Below, piece by piece: positions 16,759-24,668 of a DNA stretch of 64,000 nt (position 1 is the stretch's first letter; every line of letters starts with the position of its first letter). Made by a program: the position numbers and the translations under genes. This stretch comes from a bacterium (GTDB taxonomy: Bacteria > Hydrothermota > UBA3073 > JACQXS01 > JAQTXJ01): contig JAQUPX010000005.1 in NCBI GenBank assembly GCA_028716385.1, positions 122,415 through 186,414 of the forward strand. Direction: 5' to 3'. Under the pieces are notes generated by a model. The model did no database searches. It saw only the letters and a program-made list of their open reading frames with translations, and was not told the origin of the DNA.

Positions 16759-19110
16759 TTAAAAATTAATTGTTATCCCGTAATTAGGTATTAATATAGG
16801 CAGTATAGATACTTCTTGTTTTTTTGGAGGGTCATAATATATTTTATTAGGCTCTTCGCCTTCTTCTGTAATCCAGTCATAAAAGAGCACATTTTTCTGC
16901 ACGTATACATTTACGATTCCAAAATACATAGAACCTTTCCAGTGTATTAGAGGGAGCGTAATACTTCGTTCTGCTTCTATATCCAGTCTATGAGATGCAG
17001 GCAGTCTACACGCATCTCTTTGTCCTTTTACAAATGTCCAACCATAAGAACCATCATCATAATATTGTTTGTATCTTGCCAAATCATTTGCAAAAGGCGA
17101 ACCTGTGCTTAGGTACCACTTAAGATTGAAATTATATTTTTTATAAGAAGTTCCGAGAACTATATTAAAATTGTGTCTTTTATCATAACTCGGGAAATAA
17201 TAGGAGCTATCCGTGTTTCGTCTTGTAAATCCGAGAGTATAATTTAGCCATCCGTGTACAAAAGAGAAAGACTTTTTGTATTGGAGTTCAATGCCTGTTG
17301 CATATCCGTTTGCGACTTTTAAACTTTCCGGTGGAGAGGAGGAAAACCCGAAGTCTCCACCTCCTCCTTCTTCCGGAGGGATTAACAAAGAATTATATTT
17401 TTTGTAATATCCGTCTATAGAAAACTCCCCATCTTCTCCCATCCACTGAGCTAGTCCGAGTGTAAAATGCCATGCTTCCGGGGGGGAATGTTTTGCATCC
17501 AGAGGTTTCCACATATCATAAAGAGAGAAGAAAGATTCCTGTGAATTCAATGTATACATAAACTGGTGATAGCGTCCAATTTCAAGTTTCAGGGATGTAT
17601 TTTTTCTCAGAAGATATTTAATCCCCATAGAAGGGTCAAATACGGTTCTATCTCCGGTTGAATAATATATTCCTCTTAATCCTGTACGGAATGTAAGGAG
17701 GGGGGATAGCTCCGTTTTTTGCTCTATGTAAGCGGATAACTTATTTGAATAAGTTGTCGGGCTTGAAAAATTATAAATTGAATCGAAAGTCAGCACCTGT
17801 TTGTCTGTAAATTCATTTTGCATTATGTCGAAACCGGTATTTATTGTATTTTTGGGGTTTAAGTAATAGGTTAAATCTCCTTTAATACTATAGTCGGTTA
17901 TATCCTGGTGTATGGAAATTCCTATTGTAGAATCAATAAGAGTTGATGTATCTATTGGAATTTTCGTTTGAAGGACGCCAAATTCCGTAAAAAATTTACT
18001 TGAGACTCCGACGATTTCACCGTATAACTTTGGAGTGAATATTTTTCTCCATCTTCCTGATAACCCCTGGTTTCCCCAGTTCATATTTACGCTTCCGATA
18101 TTTTCCGTTTTAGTTTCCCCGTTTTCTGTTACTTCCCAAGGGATGGCAAAATCTATTATATCCGAACCACCAAATGCCGTAAGGTTGAATCGGTTTTCCT
18201 GGGAAGGGTTAAAATTGAATTTTGCTACTCCATCCCAGAAATAATAAGGCAAACTTATATCATTATTAAAAAGCTTTGAATATCCCCATACTATAAGGTC
18301 AAGATAACTTCTTCTTCCGCTTACAAGAAACGAGCCTTTTGGGATAGGTCCCTCGACAAGAAGTTTTGAACTTATAAGTCCTACGCTGGCGCTTCCGGTA
18401 TATTTTTTATTATTCCCTTCTTTTGTTTCTACTTCTATGATTGAAGAAAGTCTATCTCCATATCTTGCAGGGAAGCTTCCGGAAAACATTTTAACGTCGG
18501 ATACTGCGTCCGGGTTAAAGGTAGAGAACAAACCGAATAAGTGAGTAGAAGCATTATAAATCGTTATTTTGTCAAGTAAGACAAGATTTTCGTCAGGGCT
18601 TCCGCCACGTATGTAAAGTTTATTTGAAAGGTCATTTAATGAAATAACGCCGGGCATTGTCTGGATTACTTTCATCAAGTCTCCCTCAAAAAATTTCGGA
18701 ATTGTCTTTATATCGCGGATTGTGAATTCGGTTTTACTGCCTTCTATATTTTTTTCAAATCCCATTCGTTTAGCAGTAATGGTAACTTCTTTCATTTTTA
18801 TGACATCAGGGGCAAGTTCAAAGTTGAGAGTAATGTTTTTTCCTTTTACTTCTATGTCTTTTTTAATGGTTTTGTAGCCCATATATAAAGCGACTATGGT
18901 ATATTTCCCGGAAGGGACATTCTGTATAACGTAATATCCTTTTTCACTTGTGGAACCTCCTATTGTTGTTCCTTCCAGATAGACATTTGCATAAGCGAGT
19001 TTCTCGCCGTTAGAGGAGTCTTTTACAAAACCGTTTATATGAGCGGCTCCGAATGCCTTGATCGAAAAGAAAATCAAAAAGATAAAGGTGTGCTTTATAT
19101 TTAATCTCAT
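16759..19110 (-). CDS. TonB-dependent receptor with N-terminal carboxypeptidase-regulatory-like domain
   Basis: A 783-residue outer-membrane receptor. The signal peptide is 1-22. A CarboxypepD_reg-like domain at about 23-113 has NGFVKDSSNGEKLAYANVYL and GYYVIQNVPSGKYTI. The plug domain at about 125-235 has MPGVISLNDLSNKLYIRGGS and ARYGDRLSSIIEVETKEG. A 22-strand barrel runs to the end. These receptors import or export large ligands with energy from TonB. No TonB box ligand clue is visible. It is followed by a DUF4249-like lipoprotein, a common pairing. The promoter is at 19141-19168; no strong ribosome binding site precedes the ATG. Confidence 0.85.
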   Translation of the reverse strand: MRLNIKHTFIFLIFFSIKAFGAAHINGFVKDSSNGEKLAYANVYLEGTTIGGSTSEKGYYVIQNVPSGKYTIVALYMGYKTIKKDIEVKGKNITLNFELAPDVIKMKEVTITAKRMGFEKNIEGSKTEFTIRDIKTIPKFFEGDLMKVIQTMPGVISLNDLSNKLYIRGGSPDENLVLLDKITIYNASTHLFGLFSTFNPDAVSDVKMFSGSFPARYGDRLSSIIEVETKEGNNKKYTGSASVGLISSKLLVEGPIPKGSFLVSGRRSYLDLIVWGYSKLFNNDISLPYYFWDGVAKFNFNPSQENRFNLTAFGGSDIIDFAIPWEVTENGETKTENIGSVNMNWGNQGLSGRWRKIFTPKLYGEIVGVSSKFFTEFGVLQTKIPIDTSTLIDSTIGISIHQDITDYSIKGDLTYYLNPKNTINTGFDIMQNEFTDKQVLTFDSIYNFSSPTTYSNKLSAYIEQKTELSPLLTFRTGLRGIYYSTGDRTVFDPSMGIKYLLRKNTSLKLEIGRYHQFMYTLNSQESFFSLYDMWKPLDAKHSPPEAWHFTLGLAQWMGEDGEFSIDGYYKKYNSLLIPPEEGGGGDFGFSSSPPESLKVANGYATGIELQYKKSFSFVHGWLNYTLGFTRRNTDSSYYFPSYDKRHNFNIVLGTSYKKYNFNLKWYLSTGSPFANDLARYKQYYDDGSYGWTFVKGQRDACRLPASHRLDIEAERSITLPLIHWKGSMYFGIVNVYVQKNVLFYDWITEEGEEPNKIYYDPPKKQEVSILPILIPNYGITINF

Positions 19111-19140
19111 ATAGGAGTTTATTAGAATTTATATTAAAAC

Positions 19141-19168
19141 ATAATATAGAATTTAATATTATTGTCAA
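19141..19168 (-). promoter_or_regulatory. promoter of the TonB receptor-DUF4249 operon
   Basis: On the minus strand TTGACA (19168-19163), 16-nt spacer, TATTAT (19146-19141). Confidence 0.55.
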
Positions 19169-19232
19169 GATAAGAAAGACTGCAACTTAAATCCATTAAC
19201 AATGAAAAATTTGGTTATTATATAAATTATAC

Positions 19233-19260
19233 TTGACAAGGGGATAAAATAGTATATTAA
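19233..19260 (+). promoter_or_regulatory. promoter of the RRM protein gene, with long leader
   Basis: TTGACA (19233-19238), then TATTAA (19255-19260) after 16 nt, or TATATT after 14 nt. The leader to the ATG at 19359 is about 90 nt, longer than most here. Long leaders are common for cold-responsive RNA-binding protein genes, but no known leader structure was recognised. Confidence 0.5.
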
Positions 19261-19358
19261 ATTAAAGTGTATTGATTATAAACTTAGTAAGAGTATGTTG
19301 GGGTGGGATGGTTTTTGTTCATAGCCTTTCATTTCCAGAGCAGTAAAAAAGGAGAGAG

Positions 19359-19817
19359 ATGGGAAAGAAATTGTATGTAGGGAATCTTCCCTACGAAGTG
19401 ACAAATACTCAGTTACAAGAGTTATTTGCCAAGGCAGGAAAAGTTGAATCTGTAAACATAATTATGGATAACTTCTCCGGCAGAAGCAAGGGATTTTGTT
19501 TTATTGAAATGTCAAGCGACGAAGAAGTCGTAAAGGCATCGGAAATGTTTAATGGCTATGAACTTTCCGGTAGACAGATTGTAGTAAATGAAGCAAGACC
19601 GAAACCCGAATTTAAGAGCAGAGAAGGCGGCGGCGGTGGTGGTTATTCATCAGGCGGCGGCGGCGGATACGGCGGCGGCGGCGGATATAGCGGCGGCGGC
19701 GGCGGTGGTGGATTCGGCGGAAGAGGTGGCGGTAGAGGCGGAAGAGATGGTGGCAGAGGTGGAAGTAGAGGTGGCAGAGGCGGCGGAAGCAGAGACGGTG
19801 GCAGAGGTGGAAGATAA
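19359..19817 (+). CDS. Glycine-rich RNA-binding protein (single RRM)
   Basis: A 152-residue protein. An RRM spans residues 3-80, with RNP2 LYVGNL (5-10) and RNP1 KGFCFIEM (about 46-53). A tail at about 88-152 is nearly all Gly with Arg, Tyr and Ser (RGG/YGG repeats). Bacterial RRM proteins of this type, like those of cyanobacteria, bind RNA and often respond to cold; Gly/Arg tails favour RNA binding and condensation. The promoter, ribosome binding site (AAAGGAGAGAG) and terminator make it a single-gene unit. The GGCGGCGGC tail DNA is far more GC-rich than the surroundings because of Gly codons. Confidence 0.88.
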   Translation: MGKKLYVGNLPYEVTNTQLQELFAKAGKVESVNIIMDNFSGRSKGFCFIEMSSDEEVVKASEMFNGYELSGRQIVVNEARPKPEFKSREGGGGGGYSSGGGGGYGGGGGYSGGGGGGGFGGRGGGRGGRDGGRGGSRGGRGGGSRDGGRGGR

Positions 19818-19850
19818 TTATCTCCGAGCCTAATTAAATAGAAATTTACT

Positions 19851-19890
19851 AATGGGCAGATTGATGATAAATCAGTCTGCCCATTTTTAT
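19851..19890 (+). terminator. intrinsic terminator of the RRM gene
   Basis: AATGGGCAGATTGAT (19851-19865) pairs with ATCAGTCTGCCCATT (19871-19885) over 15 positions, with one U-G wobble and a GATAA loop, followed by TTTAT. Confidence 0.88.
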
Positions 19891-19941
19891 TTGTTGGGTA
19901 GAATTTTATAAATAAAAATTACAGAGATTGAGATATTGTAA

Positions 19942-21081
19942 TTAATCGAATTTTATGTAAGTTTGCGCTTTTTTTAGTCTTTTCCCGGGTTTGCCTAAAT
20001 CTTCTATACTTTTTATCTTTGCGCCTTCTTTCCGGGCTTGAAGAATCAAATCCGATGTAATCAAGCCAAAACCGGGAACACGGAGAAGTTCGTATTTATC
20101 AGCTTTATTAATGTTGATGGGGAAGAATTCGGGATGGCTTTTTGCCCAGACTTCTTTCGGGTCGGCAATGAGTGAGAGGTTCCCGGTCGGGTCAAAAGGA
20201 ATCTCGTCTTCCCTGAAATTATATTTTCTTACCAAATAGTCAACTTGATACAAACGGTGTTCCCTTGTTAAAATCTCATCATTTGTTTTGGAAGACAATT
20301 CGCCGGGCAGGTCAGGTTTGCCGAGTCCTCGTTGGTATGCGCTGAAATAAACACGATTAAGGTTTAACTTTTTATATAACCCCCAGGAATATTTTACGAT
20401 TTCTTTATCGGTTTCATCGGATGCACCGACAATAAATTGTGTTGTCTGCGAGACTCTGCTGTAACGTGAGCCTTTTTCGGTTAACTTGCTAATCAACTGC
20501 ATCGGGTGGATAATATCTTTTATGTAGTTTTTCTTTGTGCTTAAATTTGCAAAATGCTGTTCGCCTGCCGTTTCTATATTAACGGAAACGGCATTTGCAA
20601 GCGCAACGGAATGTTTTATCGCTTCATCGGATGCGCCCGGGATAACTTTCAAGTGTATATATCCTCTGAATCCTTGTTTTCTTAATATGGAAGCAGTTTC
20701 ATTAATTCTGAGCATTGTATTATCGGGAGTGCCTATTACGCCGCTGCTCAGAAATAATCCCATAACTCTTCCCGCATTATAATATTCAAGAAATATTTTT
20801 GCGAGTTCTTCAGGAGGTATTGCGCATCTTCGTTGGTCTTGTTCTTCACGAAGGGGGCAATATTTACAGTCATTAGCGCATACATTAGACATCAGTGTTT
20901 TGAAAAGTAACACTTCCCGCCTGTCGGGAAGAACTACCGGATACACCCATTTGTCGTCTTTTGAGCGGTGTCTGCGGTCAGCATCTTTCATACTGCAAGC
21001 GCAGGCAAGATCGTATTGCGAGTCCTGCGAAAGGATTTGAAGTTTTTCCCGGGTATCGGGAGTTTTATTTATAAAGGCCAT
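19942..21081 (-). CDS. Putative DNA modification/repair radical SAM protein (COG4277 type)
   Basis: A 379-residue protein. The radical SAM triad is Cys68, Cys72, Cys75 in VCANDCKYCPL. An upstream Cys pair lies in YDLACACSMKDAD near 26-30. A TIM-barrel part contains LFLSSGVIGTPDNTM. A C-terminal helix-hairpin-helix DNA-binding motif (DKYELLRVPGFGLITSDLIL) lies near 326-346. This order matches the family annotated as putative DNA modification/repair radical SAM proteins. In many genomes it pairs with a uracil-DNA-glycosylase-like protein; none is next to it here. It is convergent with the RRM gene. The reaction is unknown; the C-terminal HhH suggests action on nucleic acid. Confidence 0.82.
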   Translation of the reverse strand: MAFINKTPDTREKLQILSQDSQYDLACACSMKDADRRHRSKDDKWVYPVVLPDRREVLLFKTLMSNVCANDCKYCPLREEQDQRRCAIPPEELAKIFLEYYNAGRVMGLFLSSGVIGTPDNTMLRINETASILRKQGFRGYIHLKVIPGASDEAIKHSVALANAVSVNIETAGEQHFANLSTKKNYIKDIIHPMQLISKLTEKGSRYSRVSQTTQFIVGASDETDKEIVKYSWGLYKKLNLNRVYFSAYQRGLGKPDLPGELSSKTNDEILTREHRLYQVDYLVRKYNFREDEIPFDPTGNLSLIADPKEVWAKSHPEFFPININKADKYELLRVPGFGLITSDLILQARKEGAKIKSIEDLGKPGKRLKKAQTYIKFD

Positions 21082-21452
21082 TTTAGTAAATTATAGTAAC
21101 TAATTGTAATTTATTGTAATTAAGTAGTAATTCATAGTAACTGATAAACTAAAACATAATTTTTTGCCACGCCTGCCTGCCGACAGGTAGGGATTTTCAC
21201 GGATGGACACGGATTATAATACCCTTCTCTATCAGATAATCTCTCTGAGTTCATTTTTTGTATAACTTTTTACTTTTTCTGTTTTTCAACCAGAATTATT
21301 TTTTTCAGGATATAATCAAATGCTACTTTCTTTTTCTATATTTTATCATAGTTGAAGCGAGGGCTTCAACCTATCCGCCGGAAAACTAACGTCCCTGCTT
21401 GCGGCAGAGCAGGGACGAGTTTATTGTAATATTACTTTAAAGATTGCTAGTT
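21082..21452. repeat. gene-free spacer with several palindromic repeats
   Basis: No gene is seen. CCTGCCTGCCGACAGG (about 21175) is a unit of the CCTGCC...GGCAGG family. GGATTTTCACGGATGGACAC is prose-like repeat text. GTTGAAGC ... GGCTTCAAC lies near 21352-21372. GTCCCTGC ... GCAGGGAC lies near 21391-21418, a strong hairpin between the lexA stop codon and the spacer that may end lexA transcription. Confidence 0.55.
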
Positions 21453-22085
21453 TTATTCATCCGTTACATTCGGTAGGGATGTTATTACTTTTCCTTGAAT
21501 GCGGAAATCCCTGTTTAAGACAATGGGTTTATGTTTTTTGTTTTTAGATTTAGGTTTCAATACGATTGCGTTTTGAGAAGAATGGAATTCTTTTATAGTT
21601 GCTTCTTTATCAATCAAGGCAACGACAATATCTCCGTTTTCTGCCGTAGTTTGCTGACGGACGAGCACTAAATCGCCATTATTAATGTCTTTCTCGTTCA
21701 TAGAATCGCCTTCGACTTTCAGTAAGAAGTATCTATGTGGCGGGCGCGCCAGTTTTACGGATACGGACACCATCGTCTCAATATTTTCTTCGGCAAGCAT
21801 TGGCGTTCCTGCAGCTACCGTTCCGATGAGCGGAACATCAACCGTTTGCGCGTTATCCTTATCATCGGGAATGTTTTTCAGAAACCGAAGTTTGCCATCC
21901 GGTTTGCGTTGCAAAATCTTTTTTTCTATCAGACTGTCAATAATTAATGAGATAGAACGAGGGGATTGATATCCCATAGATGCCATAAGTTCACGCATAG
22001 ACGGGGACTCTCCTCTCTGCATCATTGAATTGTAAATATGGCGTATTGCTTCCAGTTCCTTTATAGAGAACGGTATTTTTTTCAT
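21453..22085 (-). CDS. lexA: LexA SOS repressor
   Basis: A 210-residue repressor/autoprotease. A winged helix-turn-helix DNA-binding domain spans about 1-70 (SPSMRELMASMGYQSPRSIS). The self-cleavage site is Ala92-Gly93 in GTVAAGTPM. The catalytic Ser128 lies in EGDSMNEKD, and the general-base Lys165 in EATIKEF. LexA represses DNA-damage genes and cleaves itself when RecA filaments form. Its promoter overlaps a perfect 23-bp palindrome (see that entry), as expected for autorepression. The ATG is 8 nt downstream of the -10 box with no ribosome binding site, so the message looks leaderless. Confidence 0.95.
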   Translation of the reverse strand: MKKIPFSIKELEAIRHIYNSMMQRGESPSMRELMASMGYQSPRSISLIIDSLIEKKILQRKPDGKLRFLKNIPDDKDNAQTVDVPLIGTVAAGTPMLAEENIETMVSVSVKLARPPHRYFLLKVEGDSMNEKDINNGDLVLVRQQTTAENGDIVVALIDKEATIKEFHSSQNAIVLKPKSKNKKHKPIVLNRDFRIQGKVITSLPNVTDE

Positions 22086-22093
22086 TATACGGC

Positions 22094-22129
22094 GTTATAC
22101 ACTTTGAATAAAACTTGTCAAGTTTTATT
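22094..22129 (-). promoter_or_regulatory. lexA promoter with palindromic operator (candidate SOS box)
   Basis: On the minus strand TTGACA (22121-22116), 16-nt spacer, TATAAC (22099-22094). A perfect palindrome centred on 22118 (22107-22129, 11-bp arms, core AAACTTG-T-CAAGTTT) covers the -35 box. This is where a LexA operator would block RNA polymerase. The core is unlike the E. coli CTGT...ACAG box, so it would be a lineage-specific SOS box. Confidence 0.65.
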
Positions 22130-22287
22130 TGGATATTGATTTGCCATGAAAGTGCAAAGGCGCAAAAACAGTGAACGGAGAACGGCTCCAGGGGGAAAAG
22201 GTGTTCGCAAATGGGCACGAATTAACACGAAAACGAATGGTACAAAAGAATAGGGTGTATACGCTAACGCAGAAAAAAGGATTTTTG

Positions 22288-22317
22288 TTGACAAGGGAAG
22301 CTATTTTGGGGTAGGGT
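22288..22317 (+). promoter_or_regulatory. putative promoter of the BtuB-like receptor gene
   Basis: TTGACA (22288-22293), 18-nt spacer, TAGGGT (22312-22317). The ATG at 22325 is 7 nt beyond the -10 box. No cobalamin riboswitch fits in so short a leader. Confidence 0.4.
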
Positions 22318-22324
22318 TAACACA

Positions 22325-24199
22325 ATGAAAATGATTTTTTGTTTAATTTTTTTTCTATTTTCGGTAAGCTTGCTGCAGGCGGGCGTATATAGTTATAATG
22401 ATTCTCTGGGTGTTTTTGTTACGGAGGGGACGGTTGTTTCTGCTACAAAGTTGGAATCTCCAATAGAGGATATAGGAAAATGTATGACTATCATTACACG
22501 TGAGGACATAGAGAGAAGTGGTGATATCGCGGTGCTTGAGGCTTTGAGAAATTTTCCGAGTCTTCACGTTATTCGAAAGGGGACTTTTGGCGGATATACG
22601 GAAGTGCATTCAAGGGGAGGAAAATCCGGATTTATTTTGGTATTGATTGATGGAATAAAAGTAAATGACCCGACATCTTCCGATAGAAGTTTTGATTGGG
22701 GAACTCTTTCTACTTCTGCCGTAGAAAGGATAGAGATAATTCGTGGTTCTCAATGCGCTTTGTATGGAAGCGATGCGATTAACGGGGTAATCAATATTAT
22801 TACGAGAAAGGGGGAAGGCGGGATAAAAGCCGGCGGCAAATTGTGGGCTTTCCCTTATAATACTTTTAGCGAACAAGCTGGAATTAGCGGCGGAACTAAG
22901 GGATTTGATTATTCGGTTTCGCTGCTTAACGTTAACTCTCGAGGCGTATCTAAAGCATTAACGCCCGATAGCCAACCGGCAATTGAAAAAGACGGTTATG
23001 CAAATAGAGAAGCGTATACGAAAATAACTACTTATCCATTTCGCAACTTGTCAGTTGGTATGACAGGCGGTTACAGGGATTCAAAAGTAGACGTAGATGC
23101 AGGACCATTCAAAGATGACTCTAATGCCATAACCTATTTCACTTCCCGGTACGGGAAATTATTTATAAATCACAAAGTTGCAAGTTTATGGAATTATAAG
23201 TTAACGGTGGCGGTAAATAACGTAGACAAGAAAGACGAGAACGTTTTTGATATGGGGGATACGACAAAGAAAGATGGTTCTTATGAAGGTGATTATACTA
23301 CAGGGGAATTTCAAAACAATTTTACCGTTAATAAAAATCTTAATATAGTAGCCGGATTTGAGTATGGGCAGGAGTCAATGGAGTCCTGTAATTGTCGGAG
23401 GAGTGCTCCGCAAGATACGGTTACTATGCCTCACAGTTATTTATTTAATCGCAGTTCGTATATAGAGTTTATGCCAAATTATAAAAATTTCTTTTTTACT
23501 CTTAGCGGCAGGATTGACAATTATGAAGACTTTGGGAGTTACAAGACATGGCAGGCGTCTATGTCTTTCTTCGTTAATTCTACAAAGTTTAAATCTAACT
23601 ATGGAATTGGGTTTAAGATGCCTTCTGTTTACCAGCTATTTAGCCCAAAGTATGGAAATGCCAACCTTATTCCTGAAGTTAACCGCAGTTTTGACGTAGG
23701 GGGAGAACACAGATTTAAGGATGGAGTGATAGAAATAATTTATTATAATCTGCGGGTAAAGAATTCCATAGACCTTCTGGATAAGTACAAAAATAGAGAG
23801 AAAAGTTTAATATGGTGTACTGAGGGAATGGAATTTTACTTTTTACTGTATGTATTAAAGGATTTGAGCACAGATTTATCATTTACGGGGCTGGATAAGA
23901 TTAATGCACCTGAAGATTATTTACTTCTTCCTTCTCTTGATTATAAATGGAGTATAAATTATAAATGGCTGAACGTAAAGTTTTGTTGCATAGGCAAGCG
24001 TCAGGACAAGGATTATTTAAGTGGCTTGTCCCAGCTTGTAGATGTAAGGTCGTGTAGCAGAATAAACATAACAGATTCTTTTAAGTTTAAGAAAATAACG
24101 ATTCAATTAAAGGTCGAAAATCTAATAGATGATACGTCTATGGAAGCGGCAGGATATACTGAACTTGGTAGAGGGTTTTGTGTAGGAATTTCGTATTAG
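22325..24199 (+). CDS. BtuB-like TonB-dependent outer-membrane receptor
   Basis: A 624-residue receptor. The signal peptide is 1-19. A plug domain at about 35-150 has VVSATKLESPIEDIGKCMTI, LVLIDGIKVNDP and RIEIIRGSQCALYGSDAING. The barrel ends in the aromatic strand GRGFCVGISY. The size and plug motifs match the BtuB/CirA group, which import cobalamin, iron siderophores or similar ligands. The substrate cannot be told. It has no regulatory domain and no adjacent ABC transporter genes. tRNA-His lies 30 nt downstream on the other strand. Confidence 0.82.
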   Translation: MKMIFCLIFFLFSVSLLQAGVYSYNDSLGVFVTEGTVVSATKLESPIEDIGKCMTIITREDIERSGDIAVLEALRNFPSLHVIRKGTFGGYTEVHSRGGKSGFILVLIDGIKVNDPTSSDRSFDWGTLSTSAVERIEIIRGSQCALYGSDAINGVINIITRKGEGGIKAGGKLWAFPYNTFSEQAGISGGTKGFDYSVSLLNVNSRGVSKALTPDSQPAIEKDGYANREAYTKITTYPFRNLSVGMTGGYRDSKVDVDAGPFKDDSNAITYFTSRYGKLFINHKVASLWNYKLTVAVNNVDKKDENVFDMGDTTKKDGSYEGDYTTGEFQNNFTVNKNLNIVAGFEYGQESMESCNCRRSAPQDTVTMPHSYLFNRSSYIEFMPNYKNFFFTLSGRIDNYEDFGSYKTWQASMSFFVNSTKFKSNYGIGFKMPSVYQLFSPKYGNANLIPEVNRSFDVGGEHRFKDGVIEIIYYNLRVKNSIDLLDKYKNREKSLIWCTEGMEFYFLLYVLKDLSTDLSFTGLDKINAPEDYLLLPSLDYKWSINYKWLNVKFCCIGKRQDKDYLSGLSQLVDVRSCSRINITDSFKFKKITIQLKVENLIDDTSMEAAGYTELGRGFCVGISY

Positions 24200-24229
24200 G
24201 GTTTAGAAAAAAGTTGTTAATTTTAGATG

Positions 24230-24305
24230 GGTGGGTAACCGGATTTGAACCGGCAACATCTTGCTCCACAGGCAAGCGCTCTAACCGAGTTGAGCTATAC
24301 CCACC
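24230..24305 (-). tRNA. tRNA-His (GTG)
   Basis: A complete cloverleaf on the minus strand. The acceptor pairs GGTGGGT (including the extra G-1) with ACCCACC. The anticodon arm is CTTGC-CTGTGGA-GCAAG with anticodon GTG, and the T arm reads GGTTCAAATCC. The 3' CCA is not encoded. Confidence 0.93.
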
Positions 24306-24411
24306 ACATATTAAATCAAAAAGTAAATATCAAAATGCAAAAACACAGCAACTAAAGTTAAATACAAATTCCACAATCTATTCCCGACCCTTGAGTCATC
24401 TAGGGGTAGGC

Positions 24412-24428
24412 ATCCAGCTTCGCTGGAT
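24412..24428. repeat. ATCCAGC-TTC-GCTGGAT hairpin repeat
   Basis: A perfect 7-bp hairpin between the two tRNA genes, followed by AAGAATCCCTAA. It is the inner part of the same repeat family seen at 1620-1740 and 54690-54790. Confidence 0.6.
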
Positions 24429-24477
24429 AAGAATCCCTAATCCGCCTAAAGCGAAAAGGGTTTCTTACAAAATCAAA

Positions 24478-24550
24478 AGCGGGAGACGAGACTCGAACTC
24501 GCGACCCTAACCTTGGCAAGGTTATGCTCTACCAACTGAGCTACTCCCGC
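24478..24550 (-). tRNA. tRNA-Gly (GCC)
   Basis: Acceptor GCGGGAG/CTCCCGC, D arm GTAGCTCAGTTGGTAGAGC, anticodon arm TAACC-TTGCCAA-GGTTA with anticodon GCC, T arm CGAGTTCGAGTCTCG. The discriminator is U, as in bacterial tRNA-Gly. CCA is not encoded. Confidence 0.95.
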
Positions 24551-24668
24551 ATATTTATATCAAATATTAAGAATTAAATATCAAATATAAAAAAAAGCAA
24601 CAAAAAAATTAAAAATTTTGGGGATTCTTCATAAATTGTGGAAAATATTTTATCCGGGAGTAACTGAA

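Noticed and set aside
19588..19833. Alternate frame inside the RRM gene rich in Ala, Val and Glu
   Set aside because: A by-product of the GGC-rich Gly tail read in another frame.
22200..22324. Cobalamin riboswitch ahead of the BtuB-like gene
   Set aside because: The predicted leader is only a few bases and the upstream DNA is repeat text; no B12-box-like sequence seen.
24178..24510. Plus-strand 110-codon frame over the tRNA-His/tRNA-Gly region
   Set aside because: It is antisense to two clear tRNA genes.
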